DNA of 64,000 nt from Marinilabiliaceae bacterium JC040 (GCA_022496785.1 SNAP01000001.1:470138-534137), one strand, 5' to 3'. Counted from the stretch's first letter, positions 19,235 to 30,292 are shown. Numbers and translations: made by a program. Notes: generated by a model from the letters alone, not told the origin.

Positions 19235-19606
19235 ATGGCTAGAATCGTTGGAGTTGATTTACCCTCAAATAAAAGAGGAGAAATCGCACTTACTTATATT
19301 TACGGTATAGGTAGAAGCAGTGCCAGAGACATCTTAAAAGAGGCTGGCATCGATTATGATGTAAAAGTAAAAGACTGGTCAGATGAGCAATTAACAACTG
19401 TTAGAGAGCTTATCAATGGTGGTCAAATGAAAGTAGAAGGTGAATTAAGAAGTATCGTTCAAATGAACATTAAGCGATTAATGGATATTGGATGTTATAG
19501 AGGAATTCGTCACCGTAATGGTCTTCCTGTGAGAGGTCAGCATACTAAGAACAATGCTAGAACAAGAAAAGGGAAGAAGAAAACTGTTGCAAATAAAAAG
19601 AAGTAG
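19235..19606 (+). CDS. rpsM: 30S ribosomal protein S13
   Basis: 123 residues. S13 lies in the 30S head, contacts the P-site tRNA and bridges to L5. [20 protein letters not shown] at the start, [12 protein letters not shown], and [18 protein letters not shown] near the end are signatures. First gene of the alpha block after rpmJ. Confidence 0.97.
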   Translation: MARIVGVDLPSNKRGEIALTYIYGIGRSSARDILKEAGIDYDVKVKDWSDEQLTTVRELINGGQMKVEGELRSIVQMNIKRLMDIGCYRGIRHRNGLPVRGQHTKNNARTRKGKKKTVANKKK

Positions 19607-19628
19607 GTAAATAATTGAGATTTAAGTT

Positions 19629-20018
19629 ATGGCAAAGAAATCAACTTCAAATAGAAAACGGGTAGTAAAAGTAGAGCCTGTTGGACAAGCACATATTAGT
19701 TCTTCTTTCAACAACATCATTATCTCGTTGACAAACAATAGTGGTCAAGTAATATCTTGGTCGTCAGCAGGTAAGATGGGTTTTAGAGGATCTAAGAAAA
19801 ACACTCCTTATGCAGCTCAAACAGCAGCAGAGGATTGCGCAAAAGTAGCTTATGACCTTGGATTAAGAAAGGTTAAAGTATTCGTAAAAGGTCCAGGAAA
19901 TGGACGTGAGTCAGCAATCAGATCTCTTCATGCTTCTGGAATTGAAGTATCAGAGATTGTAGATGTTACACCACTACCACATAATGGATGTCGTCCTCCT
20001 AAAAAACGTAGAGTATAA
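19629..20018 (+). CDS. rpsK: 30S ribosomal protein S11
   Basis: 129 residues. S11 lies on the platform near the mRNA exit and E site. [20 protein letters not shown] and the closing [18 protein letters not shown] identify it. Followed by an 83-base gap without clear signals and then rpsD. Confidence 0.97.
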   Translation: MAKKSTSNRKRVVKVEPVGQAHISSSFNNIIISLTNNSGQVISWSSAGKMGFRGSKKNTPYAAQTAAEDCAKVAYDLGLRKVKVFVKGPGNGRESAIRSLHASGIEVSEIVDVTPLPHNGCRPPKKRRV

Positions 20019-20101
20019 TTACTCTTTATAGTTTTAAATAGGAATCAACGCATTCAATGTATTTAAAAAAAAGCGTTTTACGAAATTAAAAGAAAAAAGA
20101 A

Positions 20102-20710
20102 ATGGCTAGATATACTGGACCAAAATCAAGAATAGCAAGAAAATTCGGAGAGGCTATCTACGGACCTGATAAAGCATTTGAGCGTAAGAATTACTTACCA
20201 GGTCAGCACGGAAATTCTCGTCGAAGAAAGAAAGTATCTGAATATGGTACACAATTGCTAGAAAAGCAAAAAGCAAAATATACTTACGGAGTATTAGAAA
20301 AACAATTCCGTAGATTATTCTCAAAAGCTGCAAGTAGTAAAGGTATTACTGGTGAGGTATTACTTCAATTACTAGAATGTAGACTTGACAATGTAGTATT
20401 TAGATTAGGATTAGCAGCTTCAAGAGCTGGAGCAAGACAATTAGTAAGTCACAAGCACATTACTGTAAATGGTGTTCACTGTAACATTCCATCTTTACAC
20501 GTACGTCCAGGTGATATAATTGCTGTGCGTGAAAAATCTAAATCATTAGAAGTGATAAACAGTGCATTAAGCACACAACGATATACTCAATCATCTTGGT
20601 TAGAGTGGGATCAGGCTTCAATGAGTGGAAAATTTCTTAATGTTCCTGAAAGAAGTGAAATTCCTGAAAATATCAAAGAACAGTTAATCGTAGAACTTTA
20701 CTCTAAGTAA
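20102..20710 (+). CDS. rpsD: 30S ribosomal protein S4
   Basis: 202 residues. S4 is a primary 16S-binding protein at the mRNA entry and, in E. coli, the repressor of the alpha operon. It begins [21 protein letters not shown], and the S4 RNA-binding domain is at about 93-155 ([20 protein letters not shown], then [19 protein letters not shown]). The first domain lacks zinc-binding cysteines. Confidence 0.97.
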   Translation: MARYTGPKSRIARKFGEAIYGPDKAFERKNYLPGQHGNSRRRKKVSEYGTQLLEKQKAKYTYGVLEKQFRRLFSKAASSKGITGEVLLQLLECRLDNVVFRLGLAASRAGARQLVSHKHITVNGVHCNIPSLHVRPGDIIAVREKSKSLEVINSALSTQRYTQSSWLEWDQASMSGKFLNVPERSEIPENIKEQLIVELYSK

Positions 20711-20724
20711 TAAATAAAATTTAT

Positions 20725-21717
20725 ATGGCAATATTAGCATTCCAGAAACCAGACAAAGTCATAATGCTTGACTCTGATAGCAAGGTAGGACATTTTGAGT
20801 TCAGACCTTTGGAGCCAGGTTATGGAGTTACAATAGGTAACGCTCTTAGACGTATACTATTATCTTCATTAGAAGGATTTGCAATCACTGCGATTAAGAT
20901 CGAAGGTGTAGATCATGAATTCGCTACAATTCCTGGTGTAATGGAGGATGTAACAGAAATCATCTTAAAATTAAAACAGGTTAGATTTAAGCAAAAAGTT
21001 GAAGAAGTAGAGTCGGAAAAAATCTCTTTGGAGATTTCTGGTCAGGGATCATTTACTGCTGGTGACATTACATCTTCTTTAACTGGATTCGAGATTCTAA
21101 ATCCAGAACTAGAGATATGTACAATGGATCCTTCTACAACTCTAAAGATAGAGTTATATGTAAATAAGGGTAGAGGATATGTGCCATCAACAGAAAATAT
21201 GCCAGTAGATTCAGAAATTGGTCTAATTCCAATCGATTCTATCTACACTCCAATTAAGAATGTAAAGTATTCTGTTGAAAACTATAGAGTAGAGCAGAAA
21301 ACTGACTACGAGAAACTATTAATCGAAATTAAGACTGACGGATCAATTCATCCAAAAGATGCACTAAAAGAATCTGCTAAGATTTTGATTCACCATTTTA
21401 TGTTATTCTCTGACGAAAAGATTACTCTTGATAATGAGGATAAATTTGGTAATGAGGAGTTTGATGAAGAAGTTCTTCACATGCGTCAACTACTTAAAAC
21501 TAAGTTAGTGGACATGGACTTATCTGTAAGAGCATTAAACTGCTTAAAAGCAGCTGATGTTGAAACTCTTGGTAAGTTATGTGAATTCAATAAAAATGAT
21601 TTATTGAAATTTAGAAACTTTGGTAAGAAATCTTTAACTGAGTTAGAAGCTCTATTGGATGCCAACAATCTTACTTTTGGAATGGATATTTCAAAATATA
21701 AATTAGACAAGGAATAA
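20725..21717 (+). CDS. rpoA: RNA polymerase subunit alpha
   Basis: 330 residues. The N-terminal domain (about 1-230) dimerises and anchors beta and beta'; it shows [20 protein letters not shown]. The C-terminal domain (about 255-330) binds promoter DNA and activators; it shows [18 protein letters not shown] and [19 protein letters not shown]. rpsD lies 14 bases upstream and rplQ 4 bases downstream. Confidence 0.97.
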   Translation: MAILAFQKPDKVIMLDSDSKVGHFEFRPLEPGYGVTIGNALRRILLSSLEGFAITAIKIEGVDHEFATIPGVMEDVTEIILKLKQVRFKQKVEEVESEKISLEISGQGSFTAGDITSSLTGFEILNPELEICTMDPSTTLKIELYVNKGRGYVPSTENMPVDSEIGLIPIDSIYTPIKNVKYSVENYRVEQKTDYEKLLIEIKTDGSIHPKDALKESAKILIHHFMLFSDEKITLDNEDKFGNEEFDEEVLHMRQLLKTKLVDMDLSVRALNCLKAADVETLGKLCEFNKNDLLKFRNFGKKSLTELEALLDANNLTFGMDISKYKLDKE

Positions 21718-21721
21718 GAAG

Positions 21722-22192
21722 ATGAGACACAGAAAGAAATTTAATCATTTAGGAAGAAAAAGTGCTCATAGAAAAGCTATGTTAGCAAATATGGCTTGCT
21801 CTTTAATCGAACATAAAAGAATAGAGACAACTACTGCTAAAGCAAAAGCACTTAAAATGTACCTTGAGCCACTTGTAACTAAGTCGAAAAATGATACAAC
21901 TCATTCAAGACGTACAGTATTTAGTTACTTAAAGCAAAAAGAGGCTGTAACAGAACTTTTCAGAGAAATATCTGTAAAAGTAATGAACCGTCCAGGTGGA
22001 TATTTACGTATCCTTAAAACTGGAAACAGACTAGGAGATAATGCTGAAATGTGTATGGTAGAATTCGTTGATTATAACGAAACATACGTAACTGAGCAAG
22101 CTCCAGCTAAGAAATCTACTCGTAGAAGAAGAAAAAAATCTTCTGAAGCTCAAGTAGAAGCACCAGTTGAAGAAACTTCAAAAGAAGCGTAA
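21722..22192 (+). CDS. rplQ: 50S ribosomal protein L17
   Basis: 156 residues. L17 lies at the tunnel exit. [19 protein letters not shown] opens the protein and [13 protein letters not shown] closes the core. A C-terminal tail of about 35 residues, basic then acidic ([15 protein letters not shown] then VEAPVEE), extends past the E. coli length and is common in this phylum. Last gene of the superoperon. Confidence 0.96.
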   Translation: MRHRKKFNHLGRKSAHRKAMLANMACSLIEHKRIETTTAKAKALKMYLEPLVTKSKNDTTHSRRTVFSYLKQKEAVTELFREISVKVMNRPGGYLRILKTGNRLGDNAEMCMVEFVDYNETYVTEQAPAKKSTRRRRKKSSEAQVEAPVEETSKEA

Positions 22193-22226
22193 GCAATTAA
22201 ATACGACTAAAGTCGACAAAATAAAG

Positions 22227-22258
22227 AAAGGTGAGAATGTAAATTCTCGCCTTTTTTT
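22227..22258 (+). terminator. terminator of the ribosomal superoperon
   Basis: A 12-bp stem with one G-T pair (AAAGGTGAGAAT at 22227-22238 with ATTCTCGCCTTT at 22243-22254), a 4-base loop and a T run to 22258. Confidence 0.92.
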
Positions 22259-22342
22259 GTATCACTATTTCTTATGATTTTTTATTTCTCATACCACTAT
22301 GAATATTTTATTTTGTAACTTGTATAGGATTTTAACAAATAA

Positions 22343-23647
<1,305 letters not shown>

Positions 23648-23684
23648 AACAAGACACTATCCTAATAAGTGTTTAAAACAATAA

Positions 23685-23717
23685 AATAGGGCTTTATTTT
23701 AAATATAGAGCCCTATT
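23685..23717. terminator. bidirectional terminator between eno and the HAD phosphatase gene
   Basis: A 9-bp stem (AATAGGGCT at 23685-23693 with AGCCCTATT at 23709-23717). On the minus strand it is followed by a T-rich run (TTTATTGTTTT), and it overlaps the stop codon of the minus-strand gene. The plus side has no good T run. Confidence 0.65.
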
Positions 23718-24450
23718 ATAGTTTAATATCATAAAATGAGTTTATAATCTCTAGAGAATTATTTGAATTAGTAGATTGATGTTCTGTCTTAAAATCTATA
23801 ATGTTTTGAGGTATTTTATTGTTAGGAAGACAGAACCATGAAGCGTGAAGTCCAGCTTTTAGAGCTCCTTTTATATCTATCTCAAAATTATCCCCTACCA
23901 TTAGACAGTTTTCTTCTTTGTAACCTTCTTTTTTACATGCAAAATTAAAAATCTCTTTATGTGGCTTACAAATACCTATACTTTCTGAACAATAAATGTT
24001 AGTAAACTGTTCTCTAATATTACATTTTAGTAGTTTTTTATTCTGTACATCATCAAAACCATTAGAAATTGCTGAACAAACAATGCCTTTTTGGTTAAAC
24101 TTATTAAGATTGTTAATAACTCCCTTAAATAATTTTGTATGTTGATAACACAGATCCATGTATGAATTGTTGATATCAATAGCAAAATCTATATCATTAA
24201 TTCCTCTTTCCTTTAAAGTGAATTTAAATCTATCTATTAATAAATCTTCTCTACTAATATTTGTGTTGTAGTATTTATTCCACAGTCTAGTGTTGTGAAA
24301 TGAGTATATCTTTTTAAAGATCAAATAATTTTTAAACTCGGAAATTAAACCATACATTGTAAAGACTTCTTCTAAAGCAATCTCACTACTTCTACTGAAA
24401 TCCCATATAGTATTGTCTAAATCGAAAAAGATGCATTTGATATTATTCAT
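23716..24450 (-). CDS. HAD-superfamily hydrolase, YjjG-type nucleotidase
   Basis: 244 residues. HAD motif I is FDLDNTIWDF (catalytic Asp at about 10 and 12), a helical cap follows, and the C-terminal motif is MVGDNFEIDIKGALKAGL. The combination fits the YjjG noncanonical pyrimidine nucleotidase family, which dephosphorylates nucleoside monophosphates such as dUMP and modified ones. This assignment rests on motif recognition; other phosphatases of this size remain possible. The gene is alone on the minus strand, convergent with eno, and its promoter lies so close that the message is nearly leaderless. Confidence 0.8.
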   Translation of the reverse strand: MNNIKCIFFDLDNTIWDFSRSSEIALEEVFTMYGLISEFKNYLIFKKIYSFHNTRLWNKYYNTNISREDLLIDRFKFTLKERGINDIDFAIDINNSYMDLCYQHTKLFKGVINNLNKFNQKGIVCSAISNGFDDVQNKKLLKCNIREQFTNIYCSESIGICKPHKEIFNFACKKEGYKEENCLMVGDNFEIDIKGALKAGLHASWFCLPNNKIPQNIIDFKTEHQSTNSNNSLEIINSFYDIKL

Positions 24451-24455
24451 AGATA

Positions 24456-24484
24456 CAAAAATATGATATTATTACAAATTTCAA
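24456..24484 (-). promoter_or_regulatory. candidate promoter of the HAD phosphatase gene
   Basis: On the minus strand TATTTTTG (24456-24463) matches TAnnTTTG, with TTG (24482-24484) 18 bases upstream. The ATG ends at 24450, only 5 bases past the -7 element, so the transcript would be leaderless or nearly so. Confidence 0.5.
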
Positions 24485-24616
24485 ATCATATATAAATAAT
24501 AGCTAGTTTATGGGATTGATATATTTGAACCTTTTTTGTAATTTTATTAGGAGTCTTTATGTATTAGAGGAGTATAATGCTCTATAATAAAGTACATTAA
24601 TCAACATTTACAGTCA

Positions 24617-24663
24617 GTTTACCAAATCTTTCTTGTATTCCAGACTAATTGGTTGTTTATTTG
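24617..24663 (+). promoter_or_regulatory. promoter with upstream GTTTACCAAA box, copy 1
   Basis: GTTTACCAAA (24617-24626), 6 bases, TTG (24633-24635), 20 bases, TTTATTTG (24656-24663). The same four parts with the same spacings occur at 25598-25644. The -7 element differs from TAnnTTTG at one base. It lies 62 bases before the ATG at 24726. Confidence 0.6.
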
Positions 24664-24725
24664 TATTCGAGAAGTAGAAGTATATTTAAAGGTATACAAT
24701 TACATATTCATAAAAAGAATTGTTT

Positions 24726-25466
24726 ATGAGAAAAATATCTACAATACTATTAATGTTAATCTTATTTTCGCAATTACTTGTTGCTCAGGTTAGTAATGTT
24801 CAGAAAGTTGCATTAGGTTCTAAGATAGAGTATAGTGTACTTCTTCAATCTTCAGTATCTGATTTAGATGCCAGTGGATATACTTTTGTATGGACGATTG
24901 ATAAAATGGGTAAAAGATATACTACTGGAAATGAAGGAGTGAAAGGGGTTCTTGAAATGATTTATAGTTCAGCAAATGGATTTAAAGCTGGAGATAAATT
25001 TAAATTGCAAGTTTATTCTATTAGAAATGTTGCTGATGTTTGTCCTTCTAATATTCAAGAACAAGAAATAGAAATAATATCTGAACCTCAATTAGATATC
25101 TTAGCAGAAAACAATATAGGTGTTTGTTCTTATTCTAAAGCAAACAGTCATACTCCAATAAATTTTACATTTAATGTTATTGGTTTTGTTGGTACTTTTA
25201 GAATTCAGTATGAAATAGAAAATCATAAAGGAGATATTATTGCAACTAATGATATAGAATTAGAAACTGCTAGTCCTGTTGTTGATGTTGCTAAGGATAT
25301 TGACAATCTGTTTGTTAATGAAACAAGTACTGATGTTATTTATAAGTTAAAGATAAAGAGTATCACGTTTATGGATTCATCTTTAACAAGTATGAATAAT
25401 TTAGAAATATATACACAAAGTATTGTAGTTGTTCCTGCAGTTAAACTTGGTAAGATTACATTCTAA
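24726..25466 (+). CDS. secreted two-domain beta-rich protein, first member of the surface locus
   Basis: 246 residues from ATG 24726; an in-frame TTG at 24720 is less likely. A signal peptide ends at about LLVAQ (21). Residues 22-112 form a PKD/Ig-like domain with GSKIEYSV and TFVWTID; residues 113-246 form a second domain with YKLKIKSI near 211-218. Two Cys (in ADVCPSN and IGVCSYS) fall at the same places as in the paralogues downstream. There is no lipobox and no T9SS sorting domain. It has its own promoter and terminator, unlike the long operon downstream, but the promoter is a twin of that operon's. Function unknown; inferred to be a subunit of the same surface structure. Confidence 0.75.
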   Translation: MRKISTILLMLILFSQLLVAQVSNVQKVALGSKIEYSVLLQSSVSDLDASGYTFVWTIDKMGKRYTTGNEGVKGVLEMIYSSANGFKAGDKFKLQVYSIRNVADVCPSNIQEQEIEIISEPQLDILAENNIGVCSYSKANSHTPINFTFNVIGFVGTFRIQYEIENHKGDIIATNDIELETASPVVDVAKDIDNLFVNETSTDVIYKLKIKSITFMDSSLTSMNNLEIYTQSIVVVPAVKLGKITF

Positions 25467-25483
25467 AATAATATTCATCAAGA

Positions 25484-25518
25484 AAAAAAGGTTATTGGTA
25501 GTTCAGTAACCCTTTTTT
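25484..25518 (+). terminator. terminator after the first surface-locus gene
   Basis: A stem pairing GGTTATTG (25490-25497) with CAGTAACC (25504-25511), one G-T pair, flanked by an A run before and a T run (25513-25518) after. Confidence 0.75.
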
Positions 25519-25597
25519 ATGTAACTTACTGTTAATTTAATGGAAGGAAAAAGGCTGTTAGTCATAGTCGAGGTGTTTTCATCAATGGTATAAGTCC

Positions 25598-25644
25598 GTT
25601 TACCAAAACTTTCTTGTAAACTGTCGTTTTTGATTGTTTATTTG
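25598..25644 (+). promoter_or_regulatory. promoter with upstream GTTTACCAAA box, copy 2
   Basis: GTTTACCAAA (25598-25607), 6 bases, TTG (25614-25616), 20 bases, TTTATTTG (25637-25644), repeating the layout at 24617-24663. It drives the gene at 25696 and probably the genes after it. Confidence 0.6.
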
Positions 25645-25695
25645 TAGTGTAGAGATCGATAAAAAGTTTATTTACAAACGATAACACACACTACT

Positions 25696-26826
25696 ATGAA
25701 AAACTTCAAAAATATAATACTAGCCTTGATACTGTCGCTAACAAGTTTTTTAGCACCTTCAGTATTAGCATCAGGAAATGTTTATGATGTATCACTTAAA
25801 TGTGGTGAAACTAAATCGTTTACAGTTGCAAATATACCAGATGCAAAATATACATGGACATTAGTTGATAATTTTGGAAATGTGATTTTTGAAAAAATAG
25901 ATAACTCAACTAGAAATGTATGTGATATAGTAATTCCAGAAGAAGAGGGATTATATAAATTAACAGTTGTAGCAGACGTTGATGGATGTAAAGAAGAATT
26001 AGAAAATAGAATATTAGCTTCAAAAATTAAAATGGATTTATCAATTGATGGTAAAGATTGGTTATGTGAGACTCAATCAACATTACTTTCTGTAGAGATT
26101 AATTCAGCAAGTTCAGTAAATGGTGTATCATACCAGTGGTTTAAAGATGATGCTGAGATTTCTGGAGCAACAAATAAAACATATCTAGCAAACGAGGTAG
26201 GTATATATAAAGTTAAAGTTACTGTAGCAGGAACATCTGTATCTTTTTATGAGACTAAAGATTTAACTGAAGTTAAAGAACTTCCTTTCCTAGAAGTAGA
26301 AGAAGAAGCACAATATAAGAAAGAAGCAGAAATTGTTATCGGTAATAATGCAGATTGGGATAATGATAGAGGTTATACATACGAATGGTCTGTAAAGCAA
26401 GAAGGAACAAACTTAAATGTAAAATTACCTTCAGAAACTGATAGTAAGATTGATTTATCTAAGATTGATAAAGCTGGAATTTTCACAGTTAAAGCAAGTG
26501 ATAAGTTTTGTTCAGTTGAAGCTTCAATAAATGTAATTAGATGGTATAATGTTGGAATGCCAACAGGATTTAGACCTTCTAAAGGAGAGAAATTAACATT
26601 AGTAGGAAACCAGCAAGGTATTGAAAGTGTGAAACTTCAAATATTCGATAGAAATGGAGTATTAGTATACGAAGCACTTAATGCAGATGACGCTTTTAAT
26701 AGTGGATGGAATGGAAAATACAATGGAGATGACCAGAGAATTGATGGTTATGTATATTTCTTAACAGTTAATTTTGATAATGGAGAAATCTTGAAGAAAA
26801 AAGGTAGTGTATCGTTATTAAGATAA
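25696..26826 (+). CDS. T9SS-exported protein with type B C-terminal sorting domain and Ig-like domains
   Basis: 376 residues. The signal peptide ends near SVLAS (26). Three beta-sandwich domains follow: a PKD-like one (about 28-112, with KYTWTLVD), an Ig-like one (about 113-200, with YQWFKDDAEISGATNKTYL) and a third (about 205-287). The last 85 residues are the gliding-type C-terminal domain: MPTGFRPSKGEKL, then LQIFDRNGVLVYE, then DGYVYFLTV and a closing KKKGSVSLLR. Such domains direct export through T9SS and attach the protein to the cell surface or to partners. Its Cys pair (in DGCKEE and WLCETQ) matches the paralogues nearby. The next gene encodes PorP/SprF, the known partner class for type B cargo. 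Confidence 0.88.
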   Translation: MKNFKNIILALILSLTSFLAPSVLASGNVYDVSLKCGETKSFTVANIPDAKYTWTLVDNFGNVIFEKIDNSTRNVCDIVIPEEEGLYKLTVVADVDGCKEELENRILASKIKMDLSIDGKDWLCETQSTLLSVEINSASSVNGVSYQWFKDDAEISGATNKTYLANEVGIYKVKVTVAGTSVSFYETKDLTEVKELPFLEVEEEAQYKKEAEIVIGNNADWDNDRGYTYEWSVKQEGTNLNVKLPSETDSKIDLSKIDKAGIFTVKASDKFCSVEASINVIRWYNVGMPTGFRPSKGEKLTLVGNQQGIESVKLQIFDRNGVLVYEALNADDAFNSGWNGKYNGDDQRIDGYVYFLTVNFDNGEILKKKGSVSLLR

Positions 26827-26840
26827 AATAATTAGATAAA

Positions 26841-26866
26841 GGTGAGTAAGATATAAATTACTCACC
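26841..26866 (+). terminator. hairpin between the T9SS cargo gene and the PorP/SprF gene
   Basis: A perfect 9-bp stem (GGTGAGTAA at 26841-26849 with TTACTCACC at 26858-26866), extended by AGATA/TATCT across an internal loop. It has no T run, so it may only reduce read-through or stabilise the upstream mRNA rather than end transcription. Confidence 0.45.
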
Positions 26867-26898
26867 GTTATCTGTATAAAAATATAAATACGCAGACT

Positions 26899-27948
26899 AT
26901 GATAAAGAAGATTATCATTTTTTTATTTCTACTACTAAATGCATTAATTTATAAAGTGCATGCTCAAGAGGTACATAATTCTCAATATTATGCAATGCCT
27001 CTTTATTTGAATCCTGCAAATACTGGAGATTCAAATTATGATCTGAGAAGTGGTTTAAGCGTTAGAAATCAATGGAGTACAGCTTCTGTGCCTTTTTCTG
27101 CACAATATTTATACGGAGATGTAAAAATTCCAACTAAATTAATTCAACGTGCTTGGTTTGGTTTTGGTGTCTCTTTACTAAATGATATTGCTGGTGATGG
27201 TATTAATAGTAGATATGGAGCTTTATCTTTGGGTTTCCATAAATTAATATCAAGAGGAGATGATTTGTTGCTGAGTGGAGGTATAACAACTCAGATAATA
27301 AATAAATCGGTTGATTATAATAATTTGAATTTTGCCCAGGAATGGGTGGATAGTAGGTTTGAAAAAGGTGTGGTTGGAGAACTTACAGGTTCATCATCAA
27401 TGTTTTATATTGATATATCATTAGGTACTAAATTAACCTATTATTTTAATGGAAATACATTTGCAGCAGGTTTTAGTGCTTCTCATATAAATCAACCTTC
27501 GGAATCTTTTTATAAATTAACTAATAATTTAGCAACTAAATATAGTCTATATCTGGATTCTGGGTTTTGGGTAGCAGAAAGACAATTAAAATTTGAACCT
27601 TCTTTGATTTTAGATATGCAAGAGGGGGAATCTTATTTAATGGGAGGAGTAAATATTTCTAAACCTTTTAATATACATAGATCAAAAAGTTTGATTTTAG
27701 GTTTATGGTATAGATCAGTTGTCGAAATTATACCTGTAGTAGGACTAGAATTTAATAAATTTAAATTTATTGCTTCTTATGATGTTCCTATAAATGATAT
27801 GACATATAGAAGAAGAGGAGGATTTGAGATTTCTGTGACATATAGAACCGGTTATAAAAATCCTATTGAACAAATAAGAAAATATAGATTTTTGAAGAAA
27901 CAAAATATAAAAAGAGGAGCTATTCCATGTCCTGAATTTTCAAATTAG
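26899..27948 (+). CDS. PorP/SprF-family outer-membrane protein of the type IX secretion system
   Basis: 349 residues. The signal peptide ends at KVHAQ (23). The mature start, HNSQYYAMPLYLNPANTGD, and later GLSVRNQWSTASVPF are the family signature; the rest is beta-strand rich and ends without a sorting domain. PorP/SprF proteins are outer-membrane barrels, and SprF is needed for secretion of the adhesin SprB in Flavobacterium. Here it directly follows a type B cargo gene, so the two probably form a cargo and exporter/anchor pair. The core T9SS machinery is not in this window. Confidence 0.9.
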   Translation: MIKKIIIFLFLLLNALIYKVHAQEVHNSQYYAMPLYLNPANTGDSNYDLRSGLSVRNQWSTASVPFSAQYLYGDVKIPTKLIQRAWFGFGVSLLNDIAGDGINSRYGALSLGFHKLISRGDDLLLSGGITTQIINKSVDYNNLNFAQEWVDSRFEKGVVGELTGSSSMFYIDISLGTKLTYYFNGNTFAAGFSASHINQPSESFYKLTNNLATKYSLYLDSGFWVAERQLKFEPSLILDMQEGESYLMGGVNISKPFNIHRSKSLILGLWYRSVVEIIPVVGLEFNKFKFIASYDVPINDMTYRRRGGFEISVTYRTGYKNPIEQIRKYRFLKKQNIKRGAIPCPEFSN

Positions 27949-28069
27949 AAATTTATAAAATTTTTTAAAAAATGGACTTTTATCAATAAAAAATGTCATT
28001 TTGTCAAAGAAAAATTGGATTCATATCTATTTTATTCTTAATTTATTGTGAAATTAGACTCGTTAGCTG

Positions 28070-30256
28070 ATGAAAAAGATACTTACTATATTATTGTTGT
28101 TATTTTCTGCTTATTTCTCTGTTGGACAAACGTTGCAAACAGGAGAAATTAATAATGCAATAAAACCTACAGGGAAAGGAAGTTTAGCTACTCCACAGGA
28201 TGTAAATGGAGGAGCTTCTTATTCATATAATATTCCAGTTCAAACTGGAGGTTTAGGTGAAGCCTATGTAAGAATCTTTATTCAAGATGGAGAGGGCTCT
28301 ATAAGTTCATCTGGCCTTGAACTAGCTAGTTTTACAGTCCCTACACTTCCTGGAACTTTGTATAAAGTAAAGGATCAATCTGCAACCAATGTTGTTATCA
28401 ATGTTACTTGGTCAACAACAGAAGGTGTAAGATATCTTGTTTATAGACAAGAACAGTATCTTCCAAGTATTAATACATCACAATGTTCTTCAGATATTTA
28501 CTCAATGTTTTACGTAAATGTTATAGTGAAGGAATCACCAACTGGTGAAATTTATCACGAGTTAGCAATACCAAATTCTAGCCCTAGTATTAGTGCGCAA
28601 AGAGATGATTACCAATATTCATATTCAGGTTATAATTCGAATGAGCCTATTATAGCTAATAATATCCAAGGACATCAAGTGATGCAAGGAGGTATTTCTG
28701 ATTATTATACAGATATCGCTAGTTCTAGAAATAAAAATGATATCGGAGATATAATATGGAAAATATTTGCTGAAAATGGTAGTGAAATAACAAGTCAGTT
28801 CGATTTAACACCTACTGTAGAAAGCGCTGGTTCAGGTCAAACAAGACATAAACTTAAAATTAATTGGAGAAGAGACGCTTCTATTACATGGAAAAGTGGA
28901 AATGCAGCGGATGGAGGTTCATATCAATTGGCTAATCTTAATTTGAAAGCATATGTAAAAGGAGAGGCTCCAAGGATTGATTCGGATCCTGTGGCTTATT
29001 CTAATATCCGTTTATTTAGAGATTCTGATAATTCAGATAGGAAATACAAATATTTTGTCAAATATGATAGTCCTAAGATATGTGTTAGTTCAGGACAAAC
29101 TATTGCAAAACTTTCAAATATTAAGATATTCGTTTTTAGAGGAATTCCAGATATGAAATTTGTTTTTGCTTTAGGTTCTTCTTCTTGGGAATTTCAATTA
29201 ACTAATAATTCAAGTATAAGTACAGGAAGTGAAACTGTTGGAGGAGTATTGTATAAGTATTATAAGATTACTTCTGATATTGATATACCTATTCCTGCAA
29301 ATGTTTCTACTTCGGGTAGAGACGTGATAAATCCAAGTTATTTATTGTTGGATAGATATCAAACTGTAGGTCAGTTAGATTCTTCTAATTCTGATGAAAG
29401 TATAGTTTTAAGTTTAGAACCTAATAATTTAAATCTTAATTACGATATCACTCCGTCTATAACAGGAGATCTTGCTAAGGTTGAGTATAAATTTGGATCA
29501 GTTCATAAAATAACAAGTAGTACTAATAATATGACATTGAATCCTAGGGTGAAATGGAGCTTTTCTAATAATATATTAAATAATATTAGTCTATTTTCTA
29601 ATGAAGCATGTACAAACCAATTAGTATTGTCAAGCTCGAATGATATAATTTTAGATACAGGTGTACCGATATGGATAAAATGTGATAAGGGTAGTGATAC
29701 AGAGAAAACTCTAGATAATATAATCTCAACAGCAATATCTCAAGATGGTTGTGAGGGTAAGGTTAAAGAAACTCAAATAAAAATTAGAAGAAATAATTTA
29801 ACGGTTTCTGTATACAACCAAACTAATTCTTGTTCTGTTGATAATTCAAATGATATTCAAGTATTTGAATTCACTTTGTCTATGAATGATATAACTTTTC
29901 AGAATTATTCAGCAGATGGTTATTGCTATGTTGAATTTAAATATACTGATGCTAAAGGGCTTCATACAAAGGCAAGTCCAAATATTATTTTAGAGACAGG
30001 TGAATCTAATCCAATTGGTGAAGATGGAAATAATAGTTTTGTAATTAAAATTGATGGAAGTGCTAGAAATCAAGTAATTCAATTTAAAAGAAAGGTAAGT
30101 AAAGCAAATGAAATATTAAATACTCCATATACGATTCGTTTAGAACTTGTAAGCGTAGTAGATAAATATGGATTACCAACTATAACATCGCCTTTACCTG
30201 TAGTAACAGCTACGATAAAAAGACTTCCAGAAGATCAAATAATAACTCACGATTAG
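28070..30256 (+). CDS. large secreted protein of the surface locus: unique N-terminal part fused to a paralogous module
   Basis: 728 residues. The signal peptide ends at YFSVGQ (about 20). Residues 21-470 have no recognised match; they are rich in Ser, Asn and Thr and probably all-beta. Residues about 475-728 repeat the small-paralogue plan: GSVHKI, VKWSFSNN, the Cys pair (DGCEGK and NSCSVD), YTIRLELVSVVDKYG, and the tail TIKRLPEDQIITHD ending the protein. No T9SS sorting domain or lipobox. It follows PorP/SprF by 121 bases with no convincing promoter. Probably a tip or base subunit that shares the joining module of the others; this is inference. Confidence 0.78.
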   Translation: MKKILTILLLLFSAYFSVGQTLQTGEINNAIKPTGKGSLATPQDVNGGASYSYNIPVQTGGLGEAYVRIFIQDGEGSISSSGLELASFTVPTLPGTLYKVKDQSATNVVINVTWSTTEGVRYLVYRQEQYLPSINTSQCSSDIYSMFYVNVIVKESPTGEIYHELAIPNSSPSISAQRDDYQYSYSGYNSNEPIIANNIQGHQVMQGGISDYYTDIASSRNKNDIGDIIWKIFAENGSEITSQFDLTPTVESAGSGQTRHKLKINWRRDASITWKSGNAADGGSYQLANLNLKAYVKGEAPRIDSDPVAYSNIRLFRDSDNSDRKYKYFVKYDSPKICVSSGQTIAKLSNIKIFVFRGIPDMKFVFALGSSSWEFQLTNNSSISTGSETVGGVLYKYYKITSDIDIPIPANVSTSGRDVINPSYLLLDRYQTVGQLDSSNSDESIVLSLEPNNLNLNYDITPSITGDLAKVEYKFGSVHKITSSTNNMTLNPRVKWSFSNNILNNISLFSNEACTNQLVLSSSNDIILDTGVPIWIKCDKGSDTEKTLDNIISTAISQDGCEGKVKETQIKIRRNNLTVSVYNQTNSCSVDNSNDIQVFEFTLSMNDITFQNYSADGYCYVEFKYTDAKGLHTKASPNIILETGESNPIGEDGNNSFVIKIDGSARNQVIQFKRKVSKANEILNTPYTIRLELVSVVDKYGLPTITSPLPVVTATIKRLPEDQIITHD

Positions 30257-30292
30257 AGTACTAACGAAATATAAATTTTAAAATCGGACACT

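Noticed and set aside
20019..20101. S4 autoregulatory structure before rpsD
   Set aside because: Only a 5-bp AACGC/GCGTT pairing is visible, too weak to support.
24720..24725. TTG start adding two residues to the first surface-locus gene
   Set aside because: The ATG at 24726 gives a normal signal peptide start (MRKIS) and is the stronger codon.
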